10,799 nt of DNA, taken from NCBI GenBank assembly GCA_938029515.1, contig CALJAQ010000025.1, positions 1 through 10,799 on the forward strand, given 5' to 3'. The stretch is from an uncultured Nitrososphaerales archaeon. Its GTDB lineage: Archaea > Thermoproteota > Nitrososphaeria > Nitrososphaerales > JAAOZN01. The notes beneath the pieces are model-generated. The model had not been told where the DNA came from. It ran no database searches and saw only the letters and a program-made list of their open reading frames with translations. Below are positions 1 to 6,281 of this stretch, piece after piece; position 1 is the first letter of the stretch; the number at the start of each line of letters is the position of its first letter. A program made the position numbers and the translations under genes.

Positions 1-67
1 TTTGGCTGTTGCTGACGTGGTTAAGAAGAGTGTTGAATTCATCGCCTTTGATTGGTGGAGAGCGTAG
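1..67 (+). CDS. C-terminal tail of a gene cut by the window edge
   Basis: The frame starting at base 2 reads 21 residues (LAVADVVKKSVEFIAFDWWR, then A) and closes with TAG at 65-67. The stretch lacks stops and is followed after about 50 bases by another + strand gene, so it is probably the end of a real protein, but the piece is too short to name. It could also be a chance open frame. Confidence 0.35.
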   Translation, partial: LAVADVVKKSVEFIAFDWWRA

Positions 68-116
68 TTAATGTTTTATCTGACCATATGTTTACGTATA
101 TGTTGGTGTAAAGTTT

Positions 117-242
117 ATGGTTGAAGGTGTAAGATGCCCATACTGCGACTCCCTCTTTCCAGATAAGGCTGCTCTTTCGAAGCATATCGATCAGGTTCAT
201 CTTGGTAAGGGTCTGCTTGAAGGCGATAGAAGAAAGTGGTAA
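117..242 (+). CDS. Small single C2H2 zinc-finger protein (41 aa)
   Basis: This short frame starts at ATG 117 and ends at TAA 240-242. Residues 7-28 form a textbook C2H2 finger: C7-x2-C10, then twelve residues with the usual hydrophobic positions (F14, L20), then H23-x4-H28. The tail is short and basic (DRRKW). Very small one-finger proteins are known in archaea and are thought to bind DNA, RNA or protein partners; this one has no catalytic domain. The spacing of all four ligands and the clean ATG-to-stop frame argue that it is real despite its length. It runs convergently into the membrane zinc-ribbon gene, with one base between the stops. Its target is unknown. Confidence 0.75.
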   Translation: MVEGVRCPYCDSLFPDKAALSKHIDQVHLGKGLLEGDRRKW

Positions 243-243
243 C

Positions 244-561
244 CTAAACACCTCCACCCATCTTCTTAGAGCATTCATCACAATACGCTACATCAGGTGG
301 AACAGGCTTGCCGCAGACAGCGCATCTGTCAGTTAACTTATCTGCTTGCGTCGCAGCTGATGAGAGCTCGCTTCTGAGCAAGGATTGGCGAGGCTTCATC
401 TTTACACCTTTTAGATCCGGTAGAAGGATTAGGGTAAACCCTAGTAGAGCCATAAGTAGTGATGATGCTGCAAAGATGGGGGATTCGAGCTTAAGCGTAG
501 CGATTGAGAGAATAACCAGCATCAGCCCTGTGAGCGGTGTAGTGCTTTTATGTATAGGCAT
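244..561 (-). CDS. Small membrane protein with C-terminal zinc ribbon (hypothetical)
   Basis: This is a 105-residue protein with two hydrophobic segments (about residues 11-25 and 29-49), probably two membrane helices. A basic linker follows, and then a C-terminal zinc ribbon with C80-x2-C83 and C94-x2-C97, separated by a GKPVPPDVAY loop typical of 'zinc ribbon' tails. Such proteins are common in archaea and their roles are mostly unknown; the ribbon probably faces the cytoplasm. A TATA-like element lies about 28 nt upstream of the ATG, which suggests a leaderless transcript. The + strand frame covering the same bases (308-637) has no recognisable features. Membrane topology and zinc binding are inferred from composition and Cys spacing. 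Confidence 0.75.
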   Translation of the reverse strand: MPIHKSTTPLTGLMLVILSIATLKLESPIFAASSLLMALLGFTLILLPDLKGVKMKPRQSLLRSELSSAATQADKLTDRCAVCGKPVPPDVAYCDECSKKMGGGV

Positions 562-585
562 CCACAGACTCAGCTTAGAGCGGGG

Positions 586-594
586 TTATAAACC
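586..594 (-). promoter_or_regulatory. TATA box for the membrane zinc-ribbon gene
   Basis: On the minus strand the bases read GGTTTATAA, a good archaeal box A. It is centred about 28 nt before the ATG at 561, so transcription should start at or next to the start codon. Confidence 0.5.
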
Positions 595-905
595 ATTTTA
601 CTCACACTCAAAAAGTGTTGTAGACCATCTCTTCTAAGTCAGCTGGTGGGTTTGCTAAACCTTTAGCCCTCCATTTTTATTGAATCCATTCAGAGGTTGC
701 GGCACATAACCTCAACCTAACCCGCTGCAAAGCCTATCAGCTCAACGTCTGGAAAACTTTACCCTAAATGTGCTATTTGTCCCATAAGAACATTTTGCAA
801 TGTTATGCGTTAAAACAAATTCTGGGAAGCGCATCAACTCATCACTAAGATGCTGAGTAATAGGATCTTATTTTAACGATATTTAAAACCAGTACCAATA
901 AAAAA
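595..905. other. Intergenic stretch without an intact gene
   Basis: No frame longer than about 30 codons looks like a protein. One 30-codon run (721-813, +) ends in KCAICPIRTFCNVMR, whose Cys spacing recalls the C-terminal [4Fe-4S] loop of endonuclease III-type glycosylases; it may be a gene remnant. The bases around 770-905 are AT-rich and include a TATA-like GATATTTAAAA at 879-889, which fits the start of the decayed region that follows. Confidence 0.4.
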
Positions 906-1330
906 TTGCATTACCATCGAACAAGGTGGTGGGAGCATTTAATGTAGTCTTGATTCAAAAGTATGCTGATGCTTTCGGTTCGACGGGACTTGGCTAGAGT
1001 TTTATAAATTCGGTCAGCTGAATGCAGAAAAGGAGATACTCGTCGGCGACCAACGGCTAGTAGAAGCACAGAGTCTAGCTACTTCAGGCATTGATGTGTG
1101 CTCTATAAGCCAAGTGGAATCTCTGTGGCAGCAAAGGAAATTATTCCTTGTAAATAGCAGTTCGTGTACGCCTTTAGGTTAAGGTAAGGTTCTGCAGCTG
1201 CTAAACGTCTATTCAAAAGGTTGTAGACTCAGACAATGGAGAGCAGTTCATCAACTAAGGATGTGTCTATCGGAGTCTGCTTAACGAGGGGCTCGCAGAT
1301 TTACGAGCCACTAAGGGGGCGTAGAGTATT
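906..1330 (+). pseudogene. Decayed protein-coding remnant, family not recognised
   Basis: Three adjoining + strand frames each give protein-like sequence over part of this stretch. From 926 one frame reads VVGAFNVVLIQKYADAFGST before a stop. A second frame, open from 970 to 1179, begins FDGTWLEFYKFGQLNAEKE and continues through LVNSSSCTPLG; after a single TAA (1180-1182) the same frame goes on with GKVLQLLNVYSKG. A third frame from 1236 reads KDVSIGVCLTRGSQIYEPL. This pattern of neighbouring sensible pieces broken by stops and frame changes is what an old inactivated gene looks like. A TATA-like element lies about 25 nt before a possible TTG start at 906. I cannot name the family. Alternatives are a chance open frame or an untranslated RNA. 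Confidence 0.4.
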
Positions 1331-1331
1331 T

Positions 1332-2054
1332 TCACTGCTTGGTTTGGTTATATGAGAAGTTCAGAGCTTCTATCTTTACACCTTGCAGCGTAAGGTATCT
1401 TATAAGCTCGCATACCCCTTCTACAGACCTCCAATACATCTGAGGCACTTCAACCAATTCAGCGTTTGGGAAGACTGTTCTTAAGATGCTTAGTAGTATC
1501 TGCATATCCTCAGAACTATAGCCCCAGGTCAAGATAGGTTCCTTCATGTCCTTGCTTAAACCAAGTCTCTTATAGGAGATCGTCTTCAGCGCTGCTGTGA
1601 GGCGTGGTCTATGTTGAGTACACTCCTGCAGATATAGGTAGATTTCTTCTGTGACTGAAGGGCTCTTTCCTGGGCCGAAGTGGCTCCTATATCTTTCAAG
1701 CTGCCTTGTGTTGAGAAGCGTAGGTGAACGGAGTTTATGCGGCACTATAACATCCACGATCTGCTTATCGGTGAGGTTTTGTGCTAGTTGATCTAATGTG
1801 TCCTTTAGCGCTTCATATGGTATGGTTAGGAATATTATATCAGCTGCTTCAGCAGCCTCTAGATTCGTTGAACCTACAACTCTTTCTGCATCTAGACTCC
1901 TTGCTTTTAAGATCTTTAGTGCTGTGTCTTGTGCTCTGGAGAGGTTTCTGGAGCCTATGTAAACCTTATATCCAGATGAGGCGAGCTCTGATGCTAACGC
2001 TTTCCCCTCTAATCCTGCGCCGCCGATTACCGCTATCTTTCTATCTTGGATCAC
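1332..2054 (-). CDS. npdG: NADPH-dependent F420 reductase-like protein (F420:NADP oxidoreductase family)
   Basis: Members of this family move hydride between reduced coenzyme F420 and NADP+ in the cytoplasm. The N-terminus is a Rossmann fold with a GGAGLEGKALA loop (residues 11-21) and IGSRNLSRA (33-41), the Ser-Arg pair that marks NADP phosphate binding in this family. LTIPYE and VDVIVP follow at the positions of the family's VPYE and IDVTVP strands. The C-terminal third (TAALKTISYKRL, then a second alpha/beta section) fits the length of about 220-240 residues, but is more diverged than in methanogen Fno, so a related NAD(P)-binding reductase cannot be excluded. The start is GTG 2052-2054, just before the first strand. 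It lies 43 bases downstream of the DUF59 gene on the same strand and is probably co-transcribed with it. Confidence 0.72.
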   Translation of the reverse strand: MIQDRKIAVIGGAGLEGKALASELASSGYKVYIGSRNLSRAQDTALKILKARSLDAERVVGSTNLEAAEAADIIFLTIPYEALKDTLDQLAQNLTDKQIVDVIVPHKLRSPTLLNTRQLERYRSHFGPGKSPSVTEEIYLYLQECTQHRPRLTAALKTISYKRLGLSKDMKEPILTWGYSSEDMQILLSILRTVFPNAELVEVPQMYWRSVEGVCELIRYLTLQGVKIEALNFSYNQTKQ

Positions 2055-2097
2055 GTTATTAAATATAATATTAGGAGTATTTCAATCTTTAACGCGT

Positions 2098-2391
2098 TTA
2101 TTTGTTGACTTCTTTGTTGATCATATCGGCCAAGTAGTGTTGTTTGAGGTTAACTTTTACAGATTTAACACCCTTTATCCTCGAAACCGCTTCCTTTATG
2201 TCCGAGGCTATCTTAAGTGCGAAGACAGGTGGGCATAAAGGTGCTGTTAGGTGGAAGTCTATAGAAACATCTCCCCCATTAATTTCAATCTTATCAACCA
2301 TATTCAACTCTAAGATTGGGAGACCGATCTCAGGGTCAACAATAGTTGCTAGAGCTTCTTCAACACTCTCCACACCGACCTTATCAGCCAT
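2098..2391 (-). CDS. MIP18/DUF59 family Fe-S cluster assembly protein
   Basis: This 97-residue protein is one complete DUF59 domain. It has the characteristic VDPEIGLPILELNMV block (residues 18-32), the DFHLTAPLCPP strand with the family Cys at 53 (residues 45-55), and the C-terminal IKGVKSVKVNL strand. Family members (SufT, MIP18/Fam96) act in delivery or maturation of Fe-S clusters, and the Cys is the likely functional residue. The length is normal and the domain fills the protein. It precedes the F420-type reductase on the same strand. Partner proteins are not visible here, but the window contains an Fe-S protein (FrhB family) that could be a client; this link is only inference. Confidence 0.85.
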   Translation of the reverse strand: MADKVGVESVEEALATIVDPEIGLPILELNMVDKIEINGGDVSIDFHLTAPLCPPVFALKIASDIKEAVSRIKGVKSVKVNLKQHYLADMINKEVNK

Positions 2392-2489
2392 CTTAGTTGA
2401 CTACCTACTATCCTTTAGACGTCTTCGATTTATTTAAAGGTAGATTAAGCTCTGCTTAAATCTCTCCGCCATTATTATAATTTAGCGGC

Positions 2490-2768
2490 TTGGCTAAAAG
2501 TAGACTCCACATATATGTCTCAGGATATGTGCAAGGCGTCTTCTACAGATCTACAGCTAAGAGAGCCGCGGAGTCGCTCTCTCTAAAAGGGTGGGTTAGA
2601 AATCTTAGGGATGGGCGTGTTGAGATTGTAGCTGAAGGTGAAGAAGAGAATCTAGCGGAGTTTGTAGAGTGGTGTAAACGCGGCCCTAGGGGAGCTGAGG
2701 TAGAGTCGGTAGAAGCTATTAGAGAAGAATATAAAGGTGAATTTAAGGGCTTCGAGATAAGATACTAG
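2490..2768 (+). CDS. acyP: Acylphosphatase
   Basis: This enzyme hydrolyses acyl phosphates such as acetyl phosphate to the carboxylate and phosphate. The 92-residue protein is a full-length acylphosphatase: GYVQGVFYRSTAKRAA (residues 12-27) carries the phosphate-binding loop and the catalytic Arg, and GWVRNLRDGRVEIVAEG (34-50) carries the catalytic Asn. FKGFEIRY closes the ferredoxin-like fold. The start is TTG 2490 because no ATG or GTG lies at the right place and the protein begins correctly there. A TATA-like CTTAAAT at 2455-2461 is about 30 nt upstream, so the message may be leaderless. It opens a + strand cluster, with the dehydrogenase beginning 14 bases after its stop. Confidence 0.93.
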   Translation: MAKSRLHIYVSGYVQGVFYRSTAKRAAESLSLKGWVRNLRDGRVEIVAEGEEENLAEFVEWCKRGPRGAEVESVEAIREEYKGEFKGFEIRY

Positions 2769-2782
2769 CTGGGTTGAGTAAT

Positions 2783-3811
2783 ATGGTTAAGAGGGTCGCT
2801 TTAATCAGAGGAGATGGATGTGGACCTGAGTTAGTGGATTGTATGGTCAAGGTTCTGAAGGCTGTTAACGCTCAAGTAGAGATCAGGGTCTGCGACGCTG
2901 GATTTGAATGGTGGCAGAAGCACGGCGGAGACTCATTCATACCCAAAGAAACATGGAATGTACTTGAGAACTCAGACGCCTGCTTTAAAGGGCCGACCAC
3001 AACACCACCAGACCCAAATACACCTAGAAGCGTAGCTGTAAGCATAAGGCAGAGATTCAAACTCTACGCAAACATAAGGCCAATCAAGACATTCAGAGGA
3101 GCTGAGGGGCCCCTCGGCCCTGTGGACTTCGTCTGCGTTAGAGAGGCTACTGAAGGGTTGTATAGCGGCTTGGAGTTCAGGTTAAACGATGACGCAGCCT
3201 TCGCTATCAGGAAGATTACACGCAACGCTTCTATTAGAGTCGCTAAGCGCGCTTTTGAAGAGGCTGTTAAGAGAGGTTGGAGTAGGCTTATAGTTGTTAC
3301 TAAGCGGAATATCTTAAAGGAGACGGACAGCCTCTTCTTCAACTCTGTTCAGGAGGTTGGTAAAGCATATCCGAATGTGAATGTGGAGGAGTACTACATA
3401 GACAACTTTGCTCAGCAGCTCATCAAGAACCCTCAACGCTTCACTCAGCACGTAGTCTTGGGCACTAACCTCTTTATGGACATAGTTTCAGAGGAGGCTT
3501 CAGCCCTAGTTGGTAGCATAGGTATGCTCTACTCAGGCAACTTCGGAGACGATTACGCTATGTTCGAGCCTGCACACGGCAGTTCACCTAAGTATAAGGG
3601 TTTAGACAAGGTTAACCCAACAGCAACGATTCTCTCAGGCGCTTGGATGCTTGAGTATCTTGAAGATTTAGAGAGAAGCCGTGCGATATTTGAAGCAACT
3701 GAAGAGGTGATAGCTGAAAAGAAAGTGGTAACTTACGATCTAGGCGGAGATGCTAGATCGTCTGAGATGGCTGAAGAGATAGCTCAGCTTGCAGCGAAGA
3801 AGCTTAGATAA
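2783..3811 (+). CDS. Isocitrate/isopropylmalate dehydrogenase family enzyme, probably isocitrate dehydrogenase
   Basis: The enzyme oxidises and decarboxylates a (2R,3S)-malate-type substrate. At 342 residues it has the whole family frame: RGDGCGPE (9-16), the substrate loop [20 protein letters not shown] (81-100), [11 protein letters not shown] (119-129) with the catalytic Tyr, [12 protein letters not shown] (171-182) with the catalytic Lys, and metal-binding Asp residues in [10 protein letters not shown] and [10 protein letters not shown]. The coenzyme loop reads [20 protein letters not shown] (262-281). The Lys-Tyr pair (270-271) matches the pair that binds the NADP phosphate in E. coli Icd, and the KYxGxDKVNP context is isocitrate-dehydrogenase-like. 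The substrate loop is unusual: RSLN of isocitrate dehydrogenases is RSVA here, so the substrate is not certain. I chose ATG 2783 over the in-frame TTG 2774. It overlaps the next gene by 23 bases. Confidence 0.85.
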   Translation: MVKRVALIRGDGCGPELVDCMVKVLKAVNAQVEIRVCDAGFEWWQKHGGDSFIPKETWNVLENSDACFKGPTTTPPDPNTPRSVAVSIRQRFKLYANIRPIKTFRGAEGPLGPVDFVCVREATEGLYSGLEFRLNDDAAFAIRKITRNASIRVAKRAFEEAVKRGWSRLIVVTKRNILKETDSLFFNSVQEVGKAYPNVNVEEYYIDNFAQQLIKNPQRFTQHVVLGTNLFMDIVSEEASALVGSIGMLYSGNFGDDYAMFEPAHGSSPKYKGLDKVNPTATILSGAWMLEYLEDLERSRAIFEATEEVIAEKKVVTYDLGGDARSSEMAEEIAQLAAKKLR

Positions 3812-4244
3812 GCCTCTTATCATCTACACCATAGGCTACGGTGGTAGAAGTAGATCGTCTTTTCTAAAGCTACTTCACAAACATAAGATAGGTGTTCTGG
3901 TTGACGTTAGAAGGTGGCCCAATTCAAAGACCGAGGATTTCAAAGGTGCCTTTATGGAGCGTTGGCTTCAAGAAGCTTCCATCAAATATCTTTGGCTCGG
4001 AGATAAGTTAGGGGGCTTCCGAAGAGGGGGCTTCAACAAATACATGAATAGAGCAGAGTTTCAGCAAGGGGTTAAGGAGCTTCTAGACGCCGCAGCGGAA
4101 AATATAGCGTGCATTATGTGCTTGGAGGTCAGTCCACGCGGATGCCATAGAAGACATATTTCAAGACACCTAACTGGTTTGGGTGTGGAGGTTAGGCATA
4201 TAATATCAGGTAAAAAGGTCGTTAAAGATGTTCTGCTCCACTAA
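3789..4244 (+). CDS. DUF488 family protein
   Basis: This 151-residue protein is a complete DUF488 domain: IYTIGYGGRSRSSFLKLL (residues 12-29), VLVDVRRWPNSKTEDF (36-51), a YLWLGDKLGG block (67-76), and IACIMCLEVSPRGCHRRHIS (105-124) with the conserved Cys-x5-Pro-x2-Cys-His-Arg signature. The biochemical function is not established; a nucleic-acid or nucleotide-related role has been suggested from the fold. The only workable start is TTG 3789, which puts the first 23 bases inside the dehydrogenase gene and implies translational coupling. Its TAA (4242-4244) interlocks with the stop codon of the opposing DUF362 gene. Confidence 0.88.
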   Translation: MQRRSLDKPLIIYTIGYGGRSRSSFLKLLHKHKIGVLVDVRRWPNSKTEDFKGAFMERWLQEASIKYLWLGDKLGGFRRGGFNKYMNRAEFQQGVKELLDAAAENIACIMCLEVSPRGCHRRHISRHLTGLGVEVRHIISGKKVVKDVLLH

Positions 4245-5269
4245 CCTTGCTCTTGTAAGATCTGCTCTATCAGCTCAGCTTCCTCTTCGCTTCTCTTATC
4301 CAATGGTATAACCTTAATATCGTCAGCTGAGCCTACACCGACACCTATCTCAGCAGCCCTCTTAATCTGCTCCAGCTCAAAGATCCTACCTTTCATAACA
4401 TCAGCTGTAGAGCCAAATCTCCTTAAAACAGCCACACCAACAGCGTCAACAGCAACCCTATCCTTACCAGCGATAATCAAATTTGGGTGAATGAGCCTAC
4501 CGCTCTCAGGGCCGCCTGTAGCGAAGCCAGATAACGCATCCAAGACTATGAAATCGGTCTTGTAGAAGGCGTTGATCTCAGCTATCATGAGCCTCTGGTA
4601 AGGCGAGGTATGCAGCTCAACCATATAGTCATAAAATTCTCCAGGTACACTTTTAGCAACAAGACCAACAGAGTTCTTTAACGAAAGGGTGAAGTGCCCA
4701 CCGAATCTATGAGTCTTTAGGCAGCATGTTTGGATAACTTTATCTGCTTCCAAAAGGCTTTTAGGTAGATAGAAGCCTTTTAGCCAATGTGTGCCGTTAG
4801 GCCCGACCTTAACCCATCTATTGATAGGGTTCTCGTTAAGCACATCTACTTTCAACCCATATTTAAAGGCGATGTCAAATACTCCCACTCTGTTTAGAAC
4901 GTCTCTTGTGTCCCCCATTCCACTACGTTCTCCAAGCACCACTTCTTCTACTCCACCACCCCTTAGGCTGCTGAGTATTGTCCTGAGTGTGTCTGGGTGT
5001 GTTGAAGCTGGGTAAGGGTCGGCGCTATTAAAGTTAGCCTTTAAGAAGACCCCTCTACCCTTATACTCTGCTAGCTCAGATCTAGAAAGAGCCTTCTTCA
5101 CACCATCAACCCTATCATCAGTCTTAACCACATACACCTCTGCAGGCTTCACAACCCTACTATTAACATTCATCTCCCTAATTGACATTACGGTAAAGTA
5201 GGCTGAAGCTAAAGCTCCTATAGCACCCACAGCTGATAAAGAGATTATTCTCCGCCTACTTATCTTCAA
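4241..5269 (-). CDS. DUF362 family protein with Tat-like N-terminal anchor
   Basis: The 342-residue protein starts with SRRRIISLSAVGAIGALASA (residues 4-23), a twin-arginine motif directly followed by a hydrophobic stretch, so it is probably exported by Tat and anchored or cleaved. The DUF362 domain follows: FLKANFNSADPYPASTHPD (75-93), CCLKTHRFGGHFTLSLKNSV (182-201), VLDALSGFATGGPESG, and AGKDRVAVDAVGVAVLRRFG near the C-terminus. The reaction is unknown. Some relatives carry ferredoxin-type [4Fe-4S] motifs, but none is seen here and only the adjoining C181-C182 pair stands out. It has its own TATA-like element about 30 nt before the ATG. It is transcribed away from the broken ferredoxin-NADP reductase and its 3' end interlocks with the DUF488 stop. 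Confidence 0.85.
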   Translation of the reverse strand: MKISRRRIISLSAVGAIGALASAYFTVMSIREMNVNSRVVKPAEVYVVKTDDRVDGVKKALSRSELAEYKGRGVFLKANFNSADPYPASTHPDTLRTILSSLRGGGVEEVVLGERSGMGDTRDVLNRVGVFDIAFKYGLKVDVLNENPINRWVKVGPNGTHWLKGFYLPKSLLEADKVIQTCCLKTHRFGGHFTLSLKNSVGLVAKSVPGEFYDYMVELHTSPYQRLMIAEINAFYKTDFIVLDALSGFATGGPESGRLIHPNLIIAGKDRVAVDAVGVAVLRRFGSTADVMKGRIFELEQIKRAAEIGVGVGSADDIKVIPLDKRSEEEAELIEQILQEQG

Positions 5270-5295
5270 TACCTAAGTAATCGTCGGTGAAGATG

Positions 5296-5304
5296 AATAT
5301 AAAC
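5296..5304 (-). promoter_or_regulatory. TATA box for the DUF362 gene
   Basis: On the minus strand the bases read GTTTATATT, centred about 30 nt before the ATG at 5269. The spacing predicts a leaderless or nearly leaderless mRNA. The ancestral promoter of the broken + strand reductase must lie in the same short divergent gap. Confidence 0.5.
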
Positions 5305-5344
5305 AAATAATAGATGGTTGAAATGGTGCGTTGGTATAGATCCA

Positions 5345-6256
5345 TGATATAATGACATAGTTCAGGGCTTCGGCGATGTTCGGAGCATTCTACGTGGATT
5401 AAGAGGGTGAAGGGTTATAGGAACACTGCCTCAAGTAGGTGGCAGTTGACTACATTTTTATCTTGAGAAATAATGATGACCAGGCTTAAGATTAAAGCGA
5501 AAGAGGTCGCTAAGAACCTTTATGAACAGGCGCTTACGATGGTGTAGTCTTCTGCTTTAACGAAACCGAGTAGATTTAGCAGGAAATAGCGTCAGCACTT
5601 ATCTCCGTAGGACCAATAGAGGTGAGCATTCGCTAAGACTATTTGATAACCGCAGGCTTCGGGCTATCGGCCTAACAAGCTAGGGAACCTAGCTGTTGAA
5701 AGGTTTGATGGTAGAAGCGTCTATATTATTCCGTTAAGAGTAAGGGTTCAAAGATAAGCGCTTCTGATGTAGGCGAAGGAGAGTCGCAGTAGATCGGGTT
5801 TTCGAGCTGGTGAGCTACGCTCAACACACCACATTAATTATAGGGAGAGCTATGTTTAGAGCCCACAAGTATACAGTTAAGAAGATGAGGGAAACTGGTG
5901 TAAATATCCTTTACCCTTACGAGATCAAGGAGGTGAGGAGAAAGCTGTGTGCAGCGGGCAATAATATATAACAACAAGGCTGAAGTGGCAACGCTGCCCG
6001 TTGACGCTATACTCGTATTCATAGGCTTCAATACGACCTTGGTTCAATTAAGGAGTGGGGGATGAATTACACGGAGAAGTCAGGGTGAACAGTAGATGAG
6101 CCGCTCTGCCAGCTGTGTACGCTGCAGGTGATGTAGCCTACAGCCTGAAGGTGTGAAGCTGGATCTGCTTGTAGCAGGATTTGAAGTAGGTATTGCTGTT
6201 AACCCACTAAGTTTACAGGACACAATACACCCTTATATGAACACAGTAGAGAGATA
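5345..6256 (+). pseudogene. Broken ferredoxin-NADP reductase (thioredoxin-reductase-like, YumC type)
   Basis: The intact family is a homodimeric FAD enzyme of about 330 residues that passes electrons between ferredoxin and NADP(H). Pieces of it follow in the correct order on the + strand, in changing frames. They are MFGAFYV (5376 on), VIGTLPQVGG, KIKAKEVAKNLYEQALTM (5488 on), ITAGFG (5645 on), RPNKLGNLAVERFDGRSVY (5669-5725), VGEGES, TTLIIGRAMFRAHKYTVKKM (5829-5888), GVNILYPYEIKEV, LPVDAILVFIGFNTTL (about 5994-6041), AVYAAGDVAYSLK (6113-6151) and LLVAGFEVGIAVNP. These correspond to the FAD-binding start, the PQxGGQL loop, the NADP-binding GxGxSA loop and the C-terminal AAGD FAD motif. At least eight frame changes and many stops make it inactive, while the neighbouring genes are clean, so read errors are unlikely. 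The 3' end lies 25 bases from the convergent FrhB-family gene. Confidence 0.9.
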
Positions 6257-6281
6257 GCTGAGAAGAGGTTGAATCAGGCTT

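Noticed and set aside
308..637. 109-codon + strand open frame opposite the zinc-ribbon gene
   Set aside because: The minus strand has two membrane helices, a zinc ribbon and a well-placed TATA box; the + frame has no recognisable motif.
971..990. TTCGGTTCGACGGG, which resembles a tRNA T-loop
   Set aside because: No matching acceptor, D or anticodon stems could be built around it, and the bases read well as part of a coding remnant.
2774..2782. In-frame TTG start nine bases upstream of the dehydrogenase ATG
   Set aside because: The ATG at 2783 begins right before the first strand ([11 protein letters not shown]), as is usual for the family; the TTG adds three residues with no better ribosome binding site.
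5834..6031. 65-codon minus strand frame within the reductase remnant
   Set aside because: The opposite strand carries recognisable reductase sequence over the same bases; the minus frame matches nothing known.
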